DNA from: CAYVZZ01 sp964456185
GTDB taxonomy: Bacteria; Pseudomonadota; Gammaproteobacteria; Pseudomonadales; Alcanivoracaceae
Length of the DNA stretch: 30,090 nt
Direction: 5' to 3'
Assembly (NCBI GenBank): GCA_964456185.1
Contig: CAYVZZ010000015.1
Location: 1 to 30,090, forward strand
Part shown: one piece after another, positions 23,982-30,090 of the stretch
Layout: every line of letters begins with the position of its first letter
Numbering within the stretch: position 1 is the stretch's first letter
The notes under the pieces: model-generated
Databases searched by the model: none
Told to the model about the DNA's origin: nothing
The model's input: the letters and a program-made list of their open reading frames with translations, nothing else
Translations under genes and position numbers: made by a program

Positions 23982-24357
23982 GGCTTACTCCTTTGCTGCG
24001 TTGGTTTTCCAAGCGCAGCGCCAATGCATCCAACTTGGACTCGATCACCGTTTGGCCACGAATATAATCTTCACGGCGCACATACTTTTCCGGCAATAAC
24101 GCTTTGAGCTCGAGCATTTCGCGACGCACTTTTTGCAAGTCTCTTTCATTTTCGCGGTTGCCAAGTTTTTGTTCTTCCAACAAGGTATTAATGTGCGACT
24201 CGTTGACACGGCGTTGCTCAGTCTCTGATTTAAATTTGGTGTCGAGATGTAGCAGCAGGCGTTTCTCTTGCGAGCCTGATATCCGCCACATCAAGGTGGC
24301 CATCGCAATGGACAGCAGCACCAATTGAATGACAATTCCTAACCAATCAATTTGCAT
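23974..24357 (-). CDS. Membrane-anchored coiled-coil protein (DUF2730 type)
   Basis: An upstream extension to 24408 is possible, but the ATG at 24357 has AGGA 9 nt before it and gives MQIDWLGIVIQLVLLSIAMA as N-terminus (127 residues). One membrane helix (about 7-24) is followed by a long charged coiled coil (SETEQRRVNESHINTLLEEQ and onward). DUF2730 proteins with this layout are common between the lysis and terminase genes of Mu-like phages. The role is unknown. The gene overlaps the end of Rz1 by 11 nt. Confidence 0.75.
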   Translation of the reverse strand: MQIDWLGIVIQLVLLSIAMATLMWRISGSQEKRLLLHLDTKFKSETEQRRVNESHINTLLEEQKLGNRENERDLQKVRREMLELKALLPEKYVRREDYIRGQTVIESKLDALALRLENQRSKGVSHD

Positions 24358-24661
24358 CAGAGGGTTCCTGTAGTAGGTATTGTTGAATGTTAAAAAGCCG
24401 CGCAGCACATATCCCGTAACGATCCCAGCTTCCTTTCAGTGCAACGATCACATCACTCATCATGGTGTTTTGACCTAGCGGCGCGGGTGTGGGTGGCGGG
24501 CATGGCTGCATTAAGGGTGCCGGTGGAAGCGGCATGGGCTGCACGATCACGCGCGGCGTTGAGCTGGCGCAAGAGGCCATTAGGCAGGCGAGCAGCCAAA
24601 CATTGATGCGTTTTACGCAACTTATGAATGGTGCGTTGGAGTCGTTGGTTTTGGGCTTCAT
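24347..24661 (-). CDS. Rz1: Rz1-like outer membrane spanin lipoprotein
   Basis: A 104-residue protein in a different frame, largely embedded in the Rz gene, as in lambda and many phages. After a short N-terminus it has a hydrophobic stretch and a lipobox, LMAS-C, with Cys31 as the lipidation site. The following region is proline-rich (QPMPLPPAPLMQPCPPPTPAP), the hallmark of o-spanins. A C-terminal segment of about 40 residues follows. It would pair with Rz across the periplasm to fuse inner and outer membranes in the last lysis step. Confidence 0.82.
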   Translation of the reverse strand: MKPKTNDSNAPFISCVKRINVWLLACLMASCASSTPRVIVQPMPLPPAPLMQPCPPPTPAPLGQNTMMSDVIVALKGSWDRYGICAARLFNIQQYLLQEPSDAN

Positions 24662-24887
24662 GCTTCACCTTCAATGCAGCCAATTTTTTACGCATATCGA
24701 TGGCTTTTTGGTTGTTGTCTGTTTGCGCTTTCTTGCGATTGTGAATGACATCAACCGTGTCCTTTTGCTGCTGTGTAATGAAACTATTGTGGGCCGCCAA
24801 TTGACCCTGTTCATAGCCGCGCCAATAGGCGGCAACGGCCACTAAAATGCCGACCAATAAAGCCCCTGCGATGAAGTAGCCCTTCAT
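24453..24887 (-). CDS. Rz: Rz-like inner membrane spanin
   Basis: A 144-residue protein with an N-terminal membrane anchor (about residues 4-21, GYFIAGALLVGILVAVAAYW). A periplasmic coiled coil rich in Gln, Lys and Asn follows (about 30-95). The C-terminal part is rich in Ala and His. The gene starts in the 4-nt overlap with the endolysin stop. Its reading frame harbours the Rz1 gene. Together they complete the holin-endolysin-spanin lysis cassette. Confidence 0.85.
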   Translation of the reverse strand: MKGYFIAGALLVGILVAVAAYWRGYEQGQLAAHNSFITQQQKDTVDVIHNRKKAQTDNNQKAIDMRKKLAALKVKHEAQNQRLQRTIHKLRKTHQCLAARLPNGLLRQLNAARDRAAHAASTGTLNAAMPATHTRAARSKHHDE

Positions 24888-25633
24888 CTGAAATACACCC
24901 CTTCACAGACACCGTGCCCCCACCCAGCCGACACATACACCGGCTCATTGCGTAGCAAAATACGTTTTGGGTAATCGCGATTTTGCACCCAATTGGCGGT
25001 GGAGCGCCCCGAGTTGACACGCTCCACCGAATTAAACCAAACTCGCTTATCGAGGCTCTTTCTCGATGCCAGTTGTTTATCGCGATACACCCAGCTTAGG
25101 CCGCCGTTGTAGGCACTAAGCGCAAAAGCCCACTCATTGCAGGTGTTAATTGCCCGAACGCGCTCAAGCAACCACGCGTCATATACCACCATCGCGCGGA
25201 TTGCCCATCCGGGGTTAAACACCTTAGCCGGTGACAATGAGCGGTCGAGCTGCCCCATCCATTGCGCAGTGGCGGGCATAAATTGCGCCAAGCCCTTTGC
25301 GCCCACCCCACTTTGCGCATGAGGTTGCCAGGCGCTTTCTTGCTGAATCTGCGCTGCGAAGGTGGCGATTGGTGCATCAAGCCCGACAACGGCGTGGGCG
25401 GTGCGCGTCAACAGAGCGCGGTATTTGTCGGCGGCATGCGGCGGCGATGCGTAGGCCTGTGTGGCAAGGCCAATTAGTATTAGCAGGCCGCCGACACCAA
25501 ACAACACGCCCATTAGGCGAATGACAAAACGGTCGGCACGACCGACAAACTCACTGCAAGAAGAGCGCAGGCAAAACCAGCAGAAACCGCCAAACGCCAA
25601 ACCGATTAATAACCGAGGTAGAATATCCATCAT
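24884..25633 (-). CDS. Endolysin: membrane-anchored SLT-type lytic transglycosylase
   Basis: The gene starts at ATG 25633, which shares one base with the holin stop (TAATG), giving about 249 residues. Two hydrophobic segments (about 4-22 and 43-65, the second ending TQAYAS) may act as a signal-anchor. The catalytic domain has the SLT boxes: QQESAWQPHAQSGVGAKGLAQFMPAT, where the Glu of ES is the catalytic acid, and the ALSAYNGG box. It cleaves peptidoglycan glycan strands. In the raw assembly this frame reads through into the holin because the N-run has the wrong length, so a single 359-residue protein is an artefact. Confidence 0.85.
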   Translation of the reverse strand: MMDILPRLLIGLAFGGFCWFCLRSSCSEFVGRADRFVIRLMGVLFGVGGLLILIGLATQAYASPPHAADKYRALLTRTAHAVVGLDAPIATFAAQIQQESAWQPHAQSGVGAKGLAQFMPATAQWMGQLDRSLSPAKVFNPGWAIRAMVVYDAWLLERVRAINTCNEWAFALSAYNGGLSWVYRDKQLASRKSLDKRVWFNSVERVNSGRSTANWVQNRDYPKRILLRNEPVYVSAGWGHGVCEGVYFR

Positions 25634-25963
25634 TACAACCCAAGCGTGATGCCAAGGATGCAAGCCAGCACAATAATNNNNNNNNNNCAGCATCAATAAC
25701 GGCGCGATATAATCCATTTTTGGCGAGGCATGACCAACCCAATTTTTAAGCTGCTTGTGGGGGCGGGCGTAGGGAAACAGGCTGCGGTCAATCCAATAGG
25801 CCAACACGCTGGCTAAGACCACTAAGGCGCACTTGTAAAGCACAACACCCATTTGTGCAGGATGAAGCATTGCCAGTGTAACCAGCAGACCAATGGCAAT
25901 AATTGCCCAGCCCGAGAATCGGGGGGTGTGGGCAGAAATCCAATCGTAAATTGAAAAAAGCAT
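25633..25963 (-). CDS. Holin with three transmembrane segments (interrupted by an assembly gap)
   Basis: The protein starts MLFSIYDWISAHTPRFSGWAIIAIG, with a first membrane helix (GWAIIAIGLLVTLAML) and a second (GVVLYKCALVVLASVLAYW). A basic linker (ARPHKQLKNWVG) follows, then APLLML before the N-run. After the gap the sequence resumes IIVLACILGITLGL and stops in front of the endolysin ATG. The two halves lie in different frames with 10 N and join perfectly with 9 (or any multiple of 3), giving about 109 residues and a third helix. Size and layout fit the putative holins of BcepMu-like phages. Confidence 0.75.
25678..25687. other. Assembly gap (10 N)
   Basis: Ten N sit inside the third membrane helix of the holin. 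The reading frames on either side need a gap length divisible by three, so 10 is a placeholder and not the true length. Confidence 0.97.
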
Positions 25964-25993
25964 ACTGACCTCCTAGGTTTAAGGTCAGTATGC
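25954..25993 (-). terminator. Strong intrinsic terminator that also sequesters the holin ribosome site and start codon
   Basis: Minus-strand RNA forms a perfect 12-bp stem: GCATACTGACCT with AGGTCAGTATGC (arms 25982-25993 and 25960-25971), a 10-nt loop, then six U at 25954-25959. This is a textbook rho-independent terminator for the repressor operon. The 3' arm holds part of the ribosome site AGGAGG and the holin ATG (25961-25963), with 5 nt between them. Either transcription ends here, or, if read through, holin translation is masked until the stem opens. Confidence 0.8.
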
Positions 25994-26004
25994 GGGGTTG
26001 GTGG

Positions 26005-26032
26005 GTTATGGTCTTTTGAAGCGATTCAAAAG
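26005..26032 (-). promoter_or_regulatory. Possible activator-dependent late promoter
   Basis: A perfect dyad, CTTTTGAA/TTCAAAAG with a 4-nt centre (26013-26032), lies two bases upstream of CATAAC (26010-26005), a weak -10. Mu late promoters use a dyad-binding activator (C) in place of a -35. The position just upstream of the lysis genes fits. A start near 25998 would place the terminator-like stem at the very 5' end of the late transcript. This is inference from layout. Confidence 0.3.
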
Positions 26033-26060
26033 CAAATTGATGCGTGCATGAAGGGTACTT

Positions 26061-27179
26061 TTATTGTTGTATGTAATGCAGCGTCATCATCAATGTGATG
26101 ATAATGATCAACGCTACTGAAGCATCAATACAGCTCAGAACGCAACTCAAACGTTTGCACCTTTTCTTTAAGTCTTCAAAAAGCTCGTCAAACTCTTGCG
26201 TGATCGAACGAATATTATCGTGCTGACGCCTCACCTCGATCTTCAAGGTACATAGTGTGGCACGCTGGTTTCGTAGTAAAATATCCATAAATAGGCTGTA
26301 TATAATACACCCAAAAAAAATTGTTATGTTACGCAGAAAAGAGTCACTACCCGACGTCATTTGCGTTGCCACGATTACCAAGGCTAATGGAACTCCCAGA
26401 AGCTGGTTCTGCATGACAGAAAGCAATTGGTCCAGGCGCATTACAAAGTCCAGCTTCTCCTTGTCAACGGCTGCCTTCACCCGCTGAAACGAGAAGTCAG
26501 CAACGAACAAGTCATAACCAGCGGTGACTTGCTGCATGAAGCTGCCGATGGCAGACATCAAATCATTCATATCCAACGACTGACGATTCGGGAACATCTC
26601 ACCCAATACACCTCTCACGATGCTGGTCTTTTCTCGCCGATAGCGCTCATCCTCCAAGAAACCGCTGATAAAGTCATCAAGCTCTGACGAAGTTTTCCAA
26701 CCTGCCGCATAGCCTTGATTGTGTAACGTGATTTTATGCTTGCCCATCCAGACAAGATCGACCTTTTTGCCGGCTTTACGCACGTCATCAGTCAATGGCT
26801 CCAGTGCCTTGAACAGCTTCCCTGCTGCGACAACGGCTGCAAGATCGGTTGGACACTCGTCACCGGACGTAGACCGATAACCATGTGACTCAATGAAAAA
26901 ATCCTTGTTGTGTTGCATCGTGGCACAACTTGTGCGCAACGCATACGTTTCTACATCAGGAAAATATCGATACGGTGGCGGTTCGAATACCACTTTTCGC
27001 GAAGCAGAGTTGTAACCAAACACCAACATTTCCAGATCTTCAAGGTGGTCTTCAACTGTCGCGAAGTCCAGACCGGCATCCAAAGTACCTTGCAAATTGA
27101 TCCCTTCGAAAGACATCTCGTTCAGGTGCTGCCTCAGCAGCAAGGTCAGTTCCAGTTTGTCAATCGGTAGGTTCTGCAT
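26061..27179 (-). CDS. Unknown protein with C-terminal membrane helices, partner of the NdpA-like gene
   Basis: I do not recognise the family. The frame is open from a TTG at 27203; the ATG at 27179 is preferred, giving 372 residues. Neither start has a clear ribosome site, but both overlap the end of the upstream gene, so coupled translation is likely. Residues 1-250 are soluble, with PPPYRYFPDVETYALRTSC and KKVDLVWMGKHKITLHNQGYAAGW as the most structured-looking parts. Three hydrophobic segments follow, about 260-276, 284-302 and 347-368. A charged helical segment sits between the second and third. The architecture, a large cytosolic domain plus membrane hairpin, is that of membrane effectors or sensors in two-gene defence modules. 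No catalytic motif is evident. Confidence 0.7.
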   Translation of the reverse strand: MQNLPIDKLELTLLLRQHLNEMSFEGINLQGTLDAGLDFATVEDHLEDLEMLVFGYNSASRKVVFEPPPYRYFPDVETYALRTSCATMQHNKDFFIESHGYRSTSGDECPTDLAAVVAAGKLFKALEPLTDDVRKAGKKVDLVWMGKHKITLHNQGYAAGWKTSSELDDFISGFLEDERYRREKTSIVRGVLGEMFPNRQSLDMNDLMSAIGSFMQQVTAGYDLFVADFSFQRVKAAVDKEKLDFVMRLDQLLSVMQNQLLGVPLALVIVATQMTSGSDSFLRNITIFFGCIIYSLFMDILLRNQRATLCTLKIEVRRQHDNIRSITQEFDELFEDLKKRCKRLSCVLSCIDASVALIIIITLMMTLHYIQQ

Positions 27180-28191
27180 CTTGATATCGTTGAATGTCGT
27201 CAATTAACGCTTGCGGCGGGTCGACAAAATAAACCCGGTTGTCCCCTTCACTATAATTGACTTTTGCCTTTATTACATCTTCCACATCAAACGCCACTGC
27301 TATACTTCCAAACTTGCGTCGAATTCTTTTCAGGACGCGAAAAGATCTTGCATGCGGCGCAAAGGTCTCATTGATCTCAAAGTGGTTATTACTCGCAAAG
27401 CTAGAAAAATCTTCCGGCTCTTGGTCATTGATGATGGCCGAGAGAGACGTCCGATTCACGGGCTCACCCAGTTGGCTTTTCAATTCAAAGTGATCAAAAA
27501 CGGCCTGTCGTGCCTGATTGCGCCTGTCCGCATCCCACTCCTTATCTTCGCAATAGGCATTCAGTGCAGCAATCGCCTGCTTTGTGTTGGCTCTGGAATC
27601 TGTGTAGTCAGTACAACCCAATGCCAACCTGAAATAACGCGTCACCTCATCCAGATTGCCGCGCAGCTTGACGAAGGACAGAAAGGGCTCCTCGTCCTGC
27701 TCCCATTTGTCCAAATCGATTCGGGCTGCCTCATGCAAATGATTGATGTCAAATGCCAGATTTTCTTCAAGCGTGACGTCATCCTCATTGATGCCGATAT
27801 GCGCCTTTAGCTTCACCATGACAACGAGCAGCCAATCCTTGTTCTGGTTTCTGTAGCGCAGAAAACAAACATATCCACCAGTCGCGGGTGACGATAATTC
27901 AAGCCGGGACTTGATCAACCGACAAGTGCTTTTCGAAAAGCCTACTAGCCCGCCAACACTCGGATCACCGCCAAGATATTCGCGCAGGCGCACTTGGAAA
28001 GGATAAGTGTCTGTATCTGCATCAAAGCAACCGTAGTTGTTGCTGGCGCGGCCATACACTTTGAGAAGCTCATCCACTAGCGTTTCTAGGTAGCTGTTCG
28101 TTGGTGTAGGAGAGTCTCGGAAGTTCTCATTAACCTGATTGTTATGCGCTTCTTTATGAAGTCCGTGAATGATCGCTTCTATAATTTCCAT
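27160..28191 (-). CDS. NdpA/YejK-family nucleoid-associated protein, prophage-borne
   Basis: A 343-residue protein. The central region has the family pattern: GGYVCFLRYRNQNKDWLLVV, MVKLKAHIGIN, FDINHLHEAARIDLDKW (about 148-163), FLSFVKLRG, and VTRYFRLALGCTD (about 183-195). The C-terminal GEPVNRTSLSAIIND, DFSSFASNNHFEI and GSIAVAFDVE strands also fit. E. coli YejK binds the nucleoid and touches topoisomerases. It starts 17 bp after the repressor stop with AAAGGA 6 nt before the ATG, so it should be expressed in lysogens from the repressor transcript. Such a gene is not part of the usual Mu set, so it is accessory. A role in excluding other phages is inferred from the layout only. Confidence 0.75.
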   Translation of the reverse strand: MEIIEAIIHGLHKEAHNNQVNENFRDSPTPTNSYLETLVDELLKVYGRASNNYGCFDADTDTYPFQVRLREYLGGDPSVGGLVGFSKSTCRLIKSRLELSSPATGGYVCFLRYRNQNKDWLLVVMVKLKAHIGINEDDVTLEENLAFDINHLHEAARIDLDKWEQDEEPFLSFVKLRGNLDEVTRYFRLALGCTDYTDSRANTKQAIAALNAYCEDKEWDADRRNQARQAVFDHFELKSQLGEPVNRTSLSAIINDQEPEDFSSFASNNHFEINETFAPHARSFRVLKRIRRKFGSIAVAFDVEDVIKAKVNYSEGDNRVYFVDPPQALIDDIQRYQDAEPTD

Positions 28192-28208
28192 GTTTTGTCC
28201 TTTGGTTG

Positions 28209-28664
28209 TTATTTTTTGGAGCCGCCGTTGACGGCGCAGCCTAGTGTGGGCTGTTGCGCGAACGCACTGGCTGTGGTTTCTACGGCGCGTTTGCCGCTTT
28301 CGGGCGAGTGGCGGTAATTGTCGAGCAAAGCCTCTTCCCGTGGCGACAGCGCCACGTCTGCCGCCGCGTTTTCGGCATCGGCGTTGGTCAAATGCGTCGA
28401 CGTCGACGCATTTGGCACCATAGTTCCAAAGGTGTCGACGTCGACACCTTTGGAGGTTCTTTGGCCAGTGAGAACAAACAACGCATCACCACCTGCGTCA
28501 TTAAAACGAGAGAGAACTTCTGTTCCCATTGTGGCCTTGCCTCGCTCATATTTACCCCACATCTCGCGACTAACGCCACATAGAAGCCCTGCCTGAGCCT
28601 GACTCAATCCCAGCCGCTTTCTTTCTTTCAATAATCTCAAACCAACAAGAGAAGAAAAGTTCAT
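28209..28664 (-). CDS. Phage repressor (XRE/Cro-like HTH) carrying an in-frame palindromic insertion
   Basis: The ATG at 28664 has AAGGG 5 nt upstream, giving 151 residues; an upstream TTG at 28679 is less likely. Residues about 8-65 are an HTH of the XRE type: LRLLKERKRLGLSQAQAGLLCGVSREMWGKYERGKA, then FNDAGGDALFVLTGQRT. The C-terminal SPREEALLDNYRHSPESGKRAVETTASAF is typical of short Mu-like prophage repressors. Between these parts residues 71-92 come from two DNA palindromes (28389-28454) that look inserted into the linker. It faces the early genes and should silence them in the lysogen. Promoter and operators lie in the 100-bp divergent region. Confidence 0.85.
   Translation of the reverse strand: MNFSSLVGLRLLKERKRLGLSQAQAGLLCGVSREMWGKYERGKATMGTEVLSRFNDAGGDALFVLTGQRTSKGVDVDTFGTMVPNASTSTHLTNADAENAAADVALSPREEALLDNYRHSPESGKRAVETTASAFAQQPTLGCAVNGGSKK
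28389..28454. repeat. 66-bp in-frame insertion of two perfect palindromes with a shared core
   Basis: Palindrome one, 28389-28414 (26 bp), has half-site CAAATGCGTCGAC. Palindrome two, 28425-28454 (30 bp), has half-site TCCAAAGGTGTCGAC. Both are perfect and share the core GTCGACGTCGAC; 10 bp separate them. The 66 bp start and stop exactly on codon boundaries of the repressor and encode SKGVDVDTFGTMVPN and onward in the linker. The look is that of a dispersed palindromic repeat that tolerates insertion into genes. Confidence 0.8.
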
Positions 28665-28672
28665 AATTACCC

Positions 28673-28728
28673 TTGACAAAGATAACTAAAATTCTCATTA
28701 TTCTAATGCATCGCGCTTACATGAGCGC
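28673..28728 (+). promoter_or_regulatory. Early promoter and operator region between repressor and Ner-like gene
   Basis: TTGACA at 28673-28678 and CATTAT at 28696-28701, 17 bp apart, form a good rightward sigma70 promoter. On the minus strand TAGAAT (28700-28705) could be the repressor's -10, without a clear -35. A dyad CATTA-TTC-TAATG (28696-28708) overlaps both, and a second dyad GCGCT/AGCGC spans 28713-28728. These are the likely binding sites for repressor and Ner-like protein. Confidence 0.55.
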
Positions 28729-28767
28729 ACTCAACACAACCAACCAAGCGTTCAAAGGAGAACACAA

Positions 28768-28980
28768 ATGACGACACGCAAGATCAGAACACCCGATGAG
28801 GTTCGCCAGGAGTTTGATCGTCGCGGCATCACCATTGCCGAATGGAGCCGTCAAAACAATTGCGATTACCAAACCGTGCGTGACGTGCTACTGGGCCGCC
28901 GCAAGGGTCGGTCGGGTAATGCGCACCGCATTGCCGTGCTGCTGGGTTTAAAAGACGGCGACATCGAGCAGGTGGCGTAA
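28768..28980 (+). CDS. Ner-like / small HTH DNA-binding protein, first early gene
   Basis: A 70-residue protein with AAAGGAG 8 nt before the ATG. The sequence EVRQEFDRRGITIAEWSRQNNCDYQTVRDVLLGRRKGRSGNAHRIAVLLGLKDG is a lambda-repressor-like HTH, with the recognition helix around DYQTVRDVLLG. The length and form match small DNA-binding proteins that occupy the ner position in BcepMu-like phages. It would damp transcription from the repressor and early promoters after induction. The role is inferred from position and family style. Confidence 0.8.
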   Translation: MTTRKIRTPDEVRQEFDRRGITIAEWSRQNNCDYQTVRDVLLGRRKGRSGNAHRIAVLLGLKDGDIEQVA

Positions 28981-29050
28981 ATCATGCTACCCCACAAACT
29001 CACACAACAAAAGCCAACCCTTAGCGGGCCATTACGCGGAGGTGCTTCAG

Positions 29051-29332
29051 ATGAGTAGTGCAACGGCATTACATAAGGGGTTACGAGTGCTAAAGGCGCT
29101 ACGCGGCCACACCTTAACCGGCATTAGCAACCAACAGCTCACACAAGCCACCGGCTTGAGTGCCAGCGCGGTGACCCGCGCCATGCAGGCATTAATAGAT
29201 GAGGGGCTGGCCGAGAAGCGTGAAGACGGCCGGTTTTCGTTGAGTGTGGCGATGCTGCGCATGGCCAACATGCACCAAACGGAAATGGCACAAATGCGGG
29301 ATCGGCTCGATGAAATCGACCGCCGAATTTAA
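29051..29332 (+). CDS. Winged-helix regulator resembling the IclR DNA-binding domain
   Basis: A GTG at 29042 is in frame, but the ATG at 29051 has GGAGG 8 nt upstream (93 residues). It reads KGLRVLKALRGHTLTGISNQQLTQATGLSASAVTRAMQALIDEGLAEKREDGRFSLS, an IclR-type winged helix (helix, HTH, wing). The usual IclR ligand domain is missing; a short helical tail (MAQMRDRLDEIDRRI) likely dimerises. Single-domain forms like this occur in early regions of Mu-like phages. A role in early gene control is likely. Confidence 0.75.
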   Translation: MSSATALHKGLRVLKALRGHTLTGISNQQLTQATGLSASAVTRAMQALIDEGLAEKREDGRFSLSVAMLRMANMHQTEMAQMRDRLDEIDRRI

Positions 29333-29384
29333 CTGTTTCAACCAACCAAGACGATAACAACACACCAACCAAGAAGGAAACATC

Positions 29385-30090
29385 ATGACGCAATCTGCTG
29401 TTAGTGAAGAGCCTGCCGCACCGGTAAACGTGAACGCACTGGCGGTGCATGTTACCGAGATTTGCGACACCTATATGAATGGCCGCCCCTACGACCGCTT
29501 TGAGTATGCCCACGAGGCCAGCGCGCTGTGGGCGGGCGTGGTGGAGGACACCTTTGAGCTGGGTCGTCGGCTGCTGGTAATGAAAGAAGCCGAGCCGCAT
29601 GGTGAATACCAAAAGCTGGTCGAGGAAGTGGTAGGCATACCTTACCGCACAGCGTCCAAAATCGTGCAGGCCACCGCCAAGTTCATGAGCCCCAAGCTGG
29701 CCAAGAAGACGCCCAAGCTGCTGGGGCTGGGCAAGAGTAAGCTGTATGAGCTGATGACCGAAGACGATGACGACCTGGCCGCTATCGCCGATGGCGGCAC
29801 GGTGGCAGGGCTTAACCTGGATGACATCGACCGCATGAGCGCGCGCGAACTGCGCGCCAAATTGCGCGACGCACGCGCCGACAACACGGCCAAAGATGCG
29901 GTGATTGCGGATAAAAACGCCCGCCTCGACAAGATGGCAGAAAAACAACAGCACTTTAAGCAATTGCTGCCTGACGAACAGAGCGAGCAGATTCGCGAAG
30001 AAGCCCACAAGGCGTGTTTTGAGGCCGAGGCCTGCATTCGTGGCAAGGTGCGTGAGGCGCTGCGGGCGGTGCAGACGCATGCGCGTGAAC
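29385..30090 (+). CDS. DUF3102-type early protein (partial, runs off the window)
   Basis: The reading frame is open from ATG 29385 (AAGGA upstream) to the window edge, giving 235 residues without a stop. It includes HEASALWAGVVEDTFELGRRLLVMKEAEPHGEYQKLVEEVVGIPYRTASKIVQATAKF, the DUF3102 pattern, and GKSKLYELMTEDDDD. A coiled-coil stretch (RADNTAKDAVIADKNARLDK) follows. Such proteins are common in the early regions of Mu-like phages, just before the transposase genes, and are probably DNA-linked, but their job is not known. The long minus-strand frame over it is a shadow. Confidence 0.8.
   Translation, partial: MTQSAVSEEPAAPVNVNALAVHVTEICDTYMNGRPYDRFEYAHEASALWAGVVEDTFELGRRLLVMKEAEPHGEYQKLVEEVVGIPYRTASKIVQATAKFMSPKLAKKTPKLLGLGKSKLYELMTEDDDDLAAIADGGTVAGLNLDDIDRMSARELRAKLRDARADNTAKDAVIADKNARLDKMAEKQQHFKQLLPDEQSEQIREEAHKACFEAEACIRGKVREALRAVQTHARE

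Noticed and set aside
24884..25963. A single 359-residue fused holin-endolysin
   Set aside because: The fusion depends on a placeholder of 10 N. Restoring a length divisible by three separates two normal genes joined by TAATG.
27211..27810. Plus-strand 199-codon frame opposite the NdpA-like gene
   Set aside because: The minus-strand protein matches a known family across this stretch, so this is a shadow frame.
29139..30080. Long minus-strand open frame of 313 codons
   Set aside because: It lies antisense to the winged-helix and DUF3102 genes, has Leu/Arg/His-rich shadow composition and no ribosome site or family likeness.
1..30090. CRISPR array
   Set aside because: No series of regularly spaced direct repeats with unique spacers was seen anywhere in the window.

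Overview
The window is most of a Mu-like transposable prophage of the BcepMu organisation, at the edge of host DNA. Gene families and GC content fit a proteobacterial host, probably gamma- or betaproteobacterial. That assignment is inference, because almost no host sequence is present. A run of 10 N at 25678-25687 shows this is a draft assembly.

Left edge (1-642). Positions 1-53 look like the tip of an IS21-family element. After about 200 bp with no recognisable gene, 254-539 (minus) encodes the C-terminal end of a DUF2075-type DNA/RNA helicase. Homology stops abruptly near 540, where I place the left prophage end.

Late region (643-25963, almost all minus, so transcribed right to left). In transcription order: holin, SLT endolysin, Rz with embedded Rz1, two small proteins, small and large terminase, portal, gpF-like minor head protein, gpG-like protein, protease with nested scaffold, decoration protein and major capsid protein. 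A strong terminator follows. Then come head completion proteins, sheath, tube, tail chaperone with a Mu-type -2 frameshift signal, tape measure, DNA circularisation protein, baseplate hub, spike, gp46-gp48 and tail fibres. The genes are tightly packed, many with 4-nt overlaps. One gene breaks the pattern: a plus-strand secreted cysteine-containing protein at 9343-9729, between tape measure and gp43. An odd tRNA-like fold lies between the gpF and gpG genes.

Control region (25954-28767). An XRE-type repressor is followed on the same strand by an NdpA/YejK-family protein and an overlapping gene for a protein with C-terminal membrane helices. This resembles the cI-rexA-rexB layout of lambda and is the best candidate here for an undescribed phage-exclusion or host-interaction system. 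A perfect 12-bp-stem hairpin with a U6 tail ends this unit and also covers the ribosome binding site and start codon of the holin. The repressor carries a 66-bp, exactly in-frame insertion made of two perfect palindromes.

Early region (28768-30090, plus). A Ner-like DNA-binding protein, a winged-helix regulator and the start of a DUF3102 protein diverge from the repressor. The transposase genes A and B are expected to the right of the window and are not seen.
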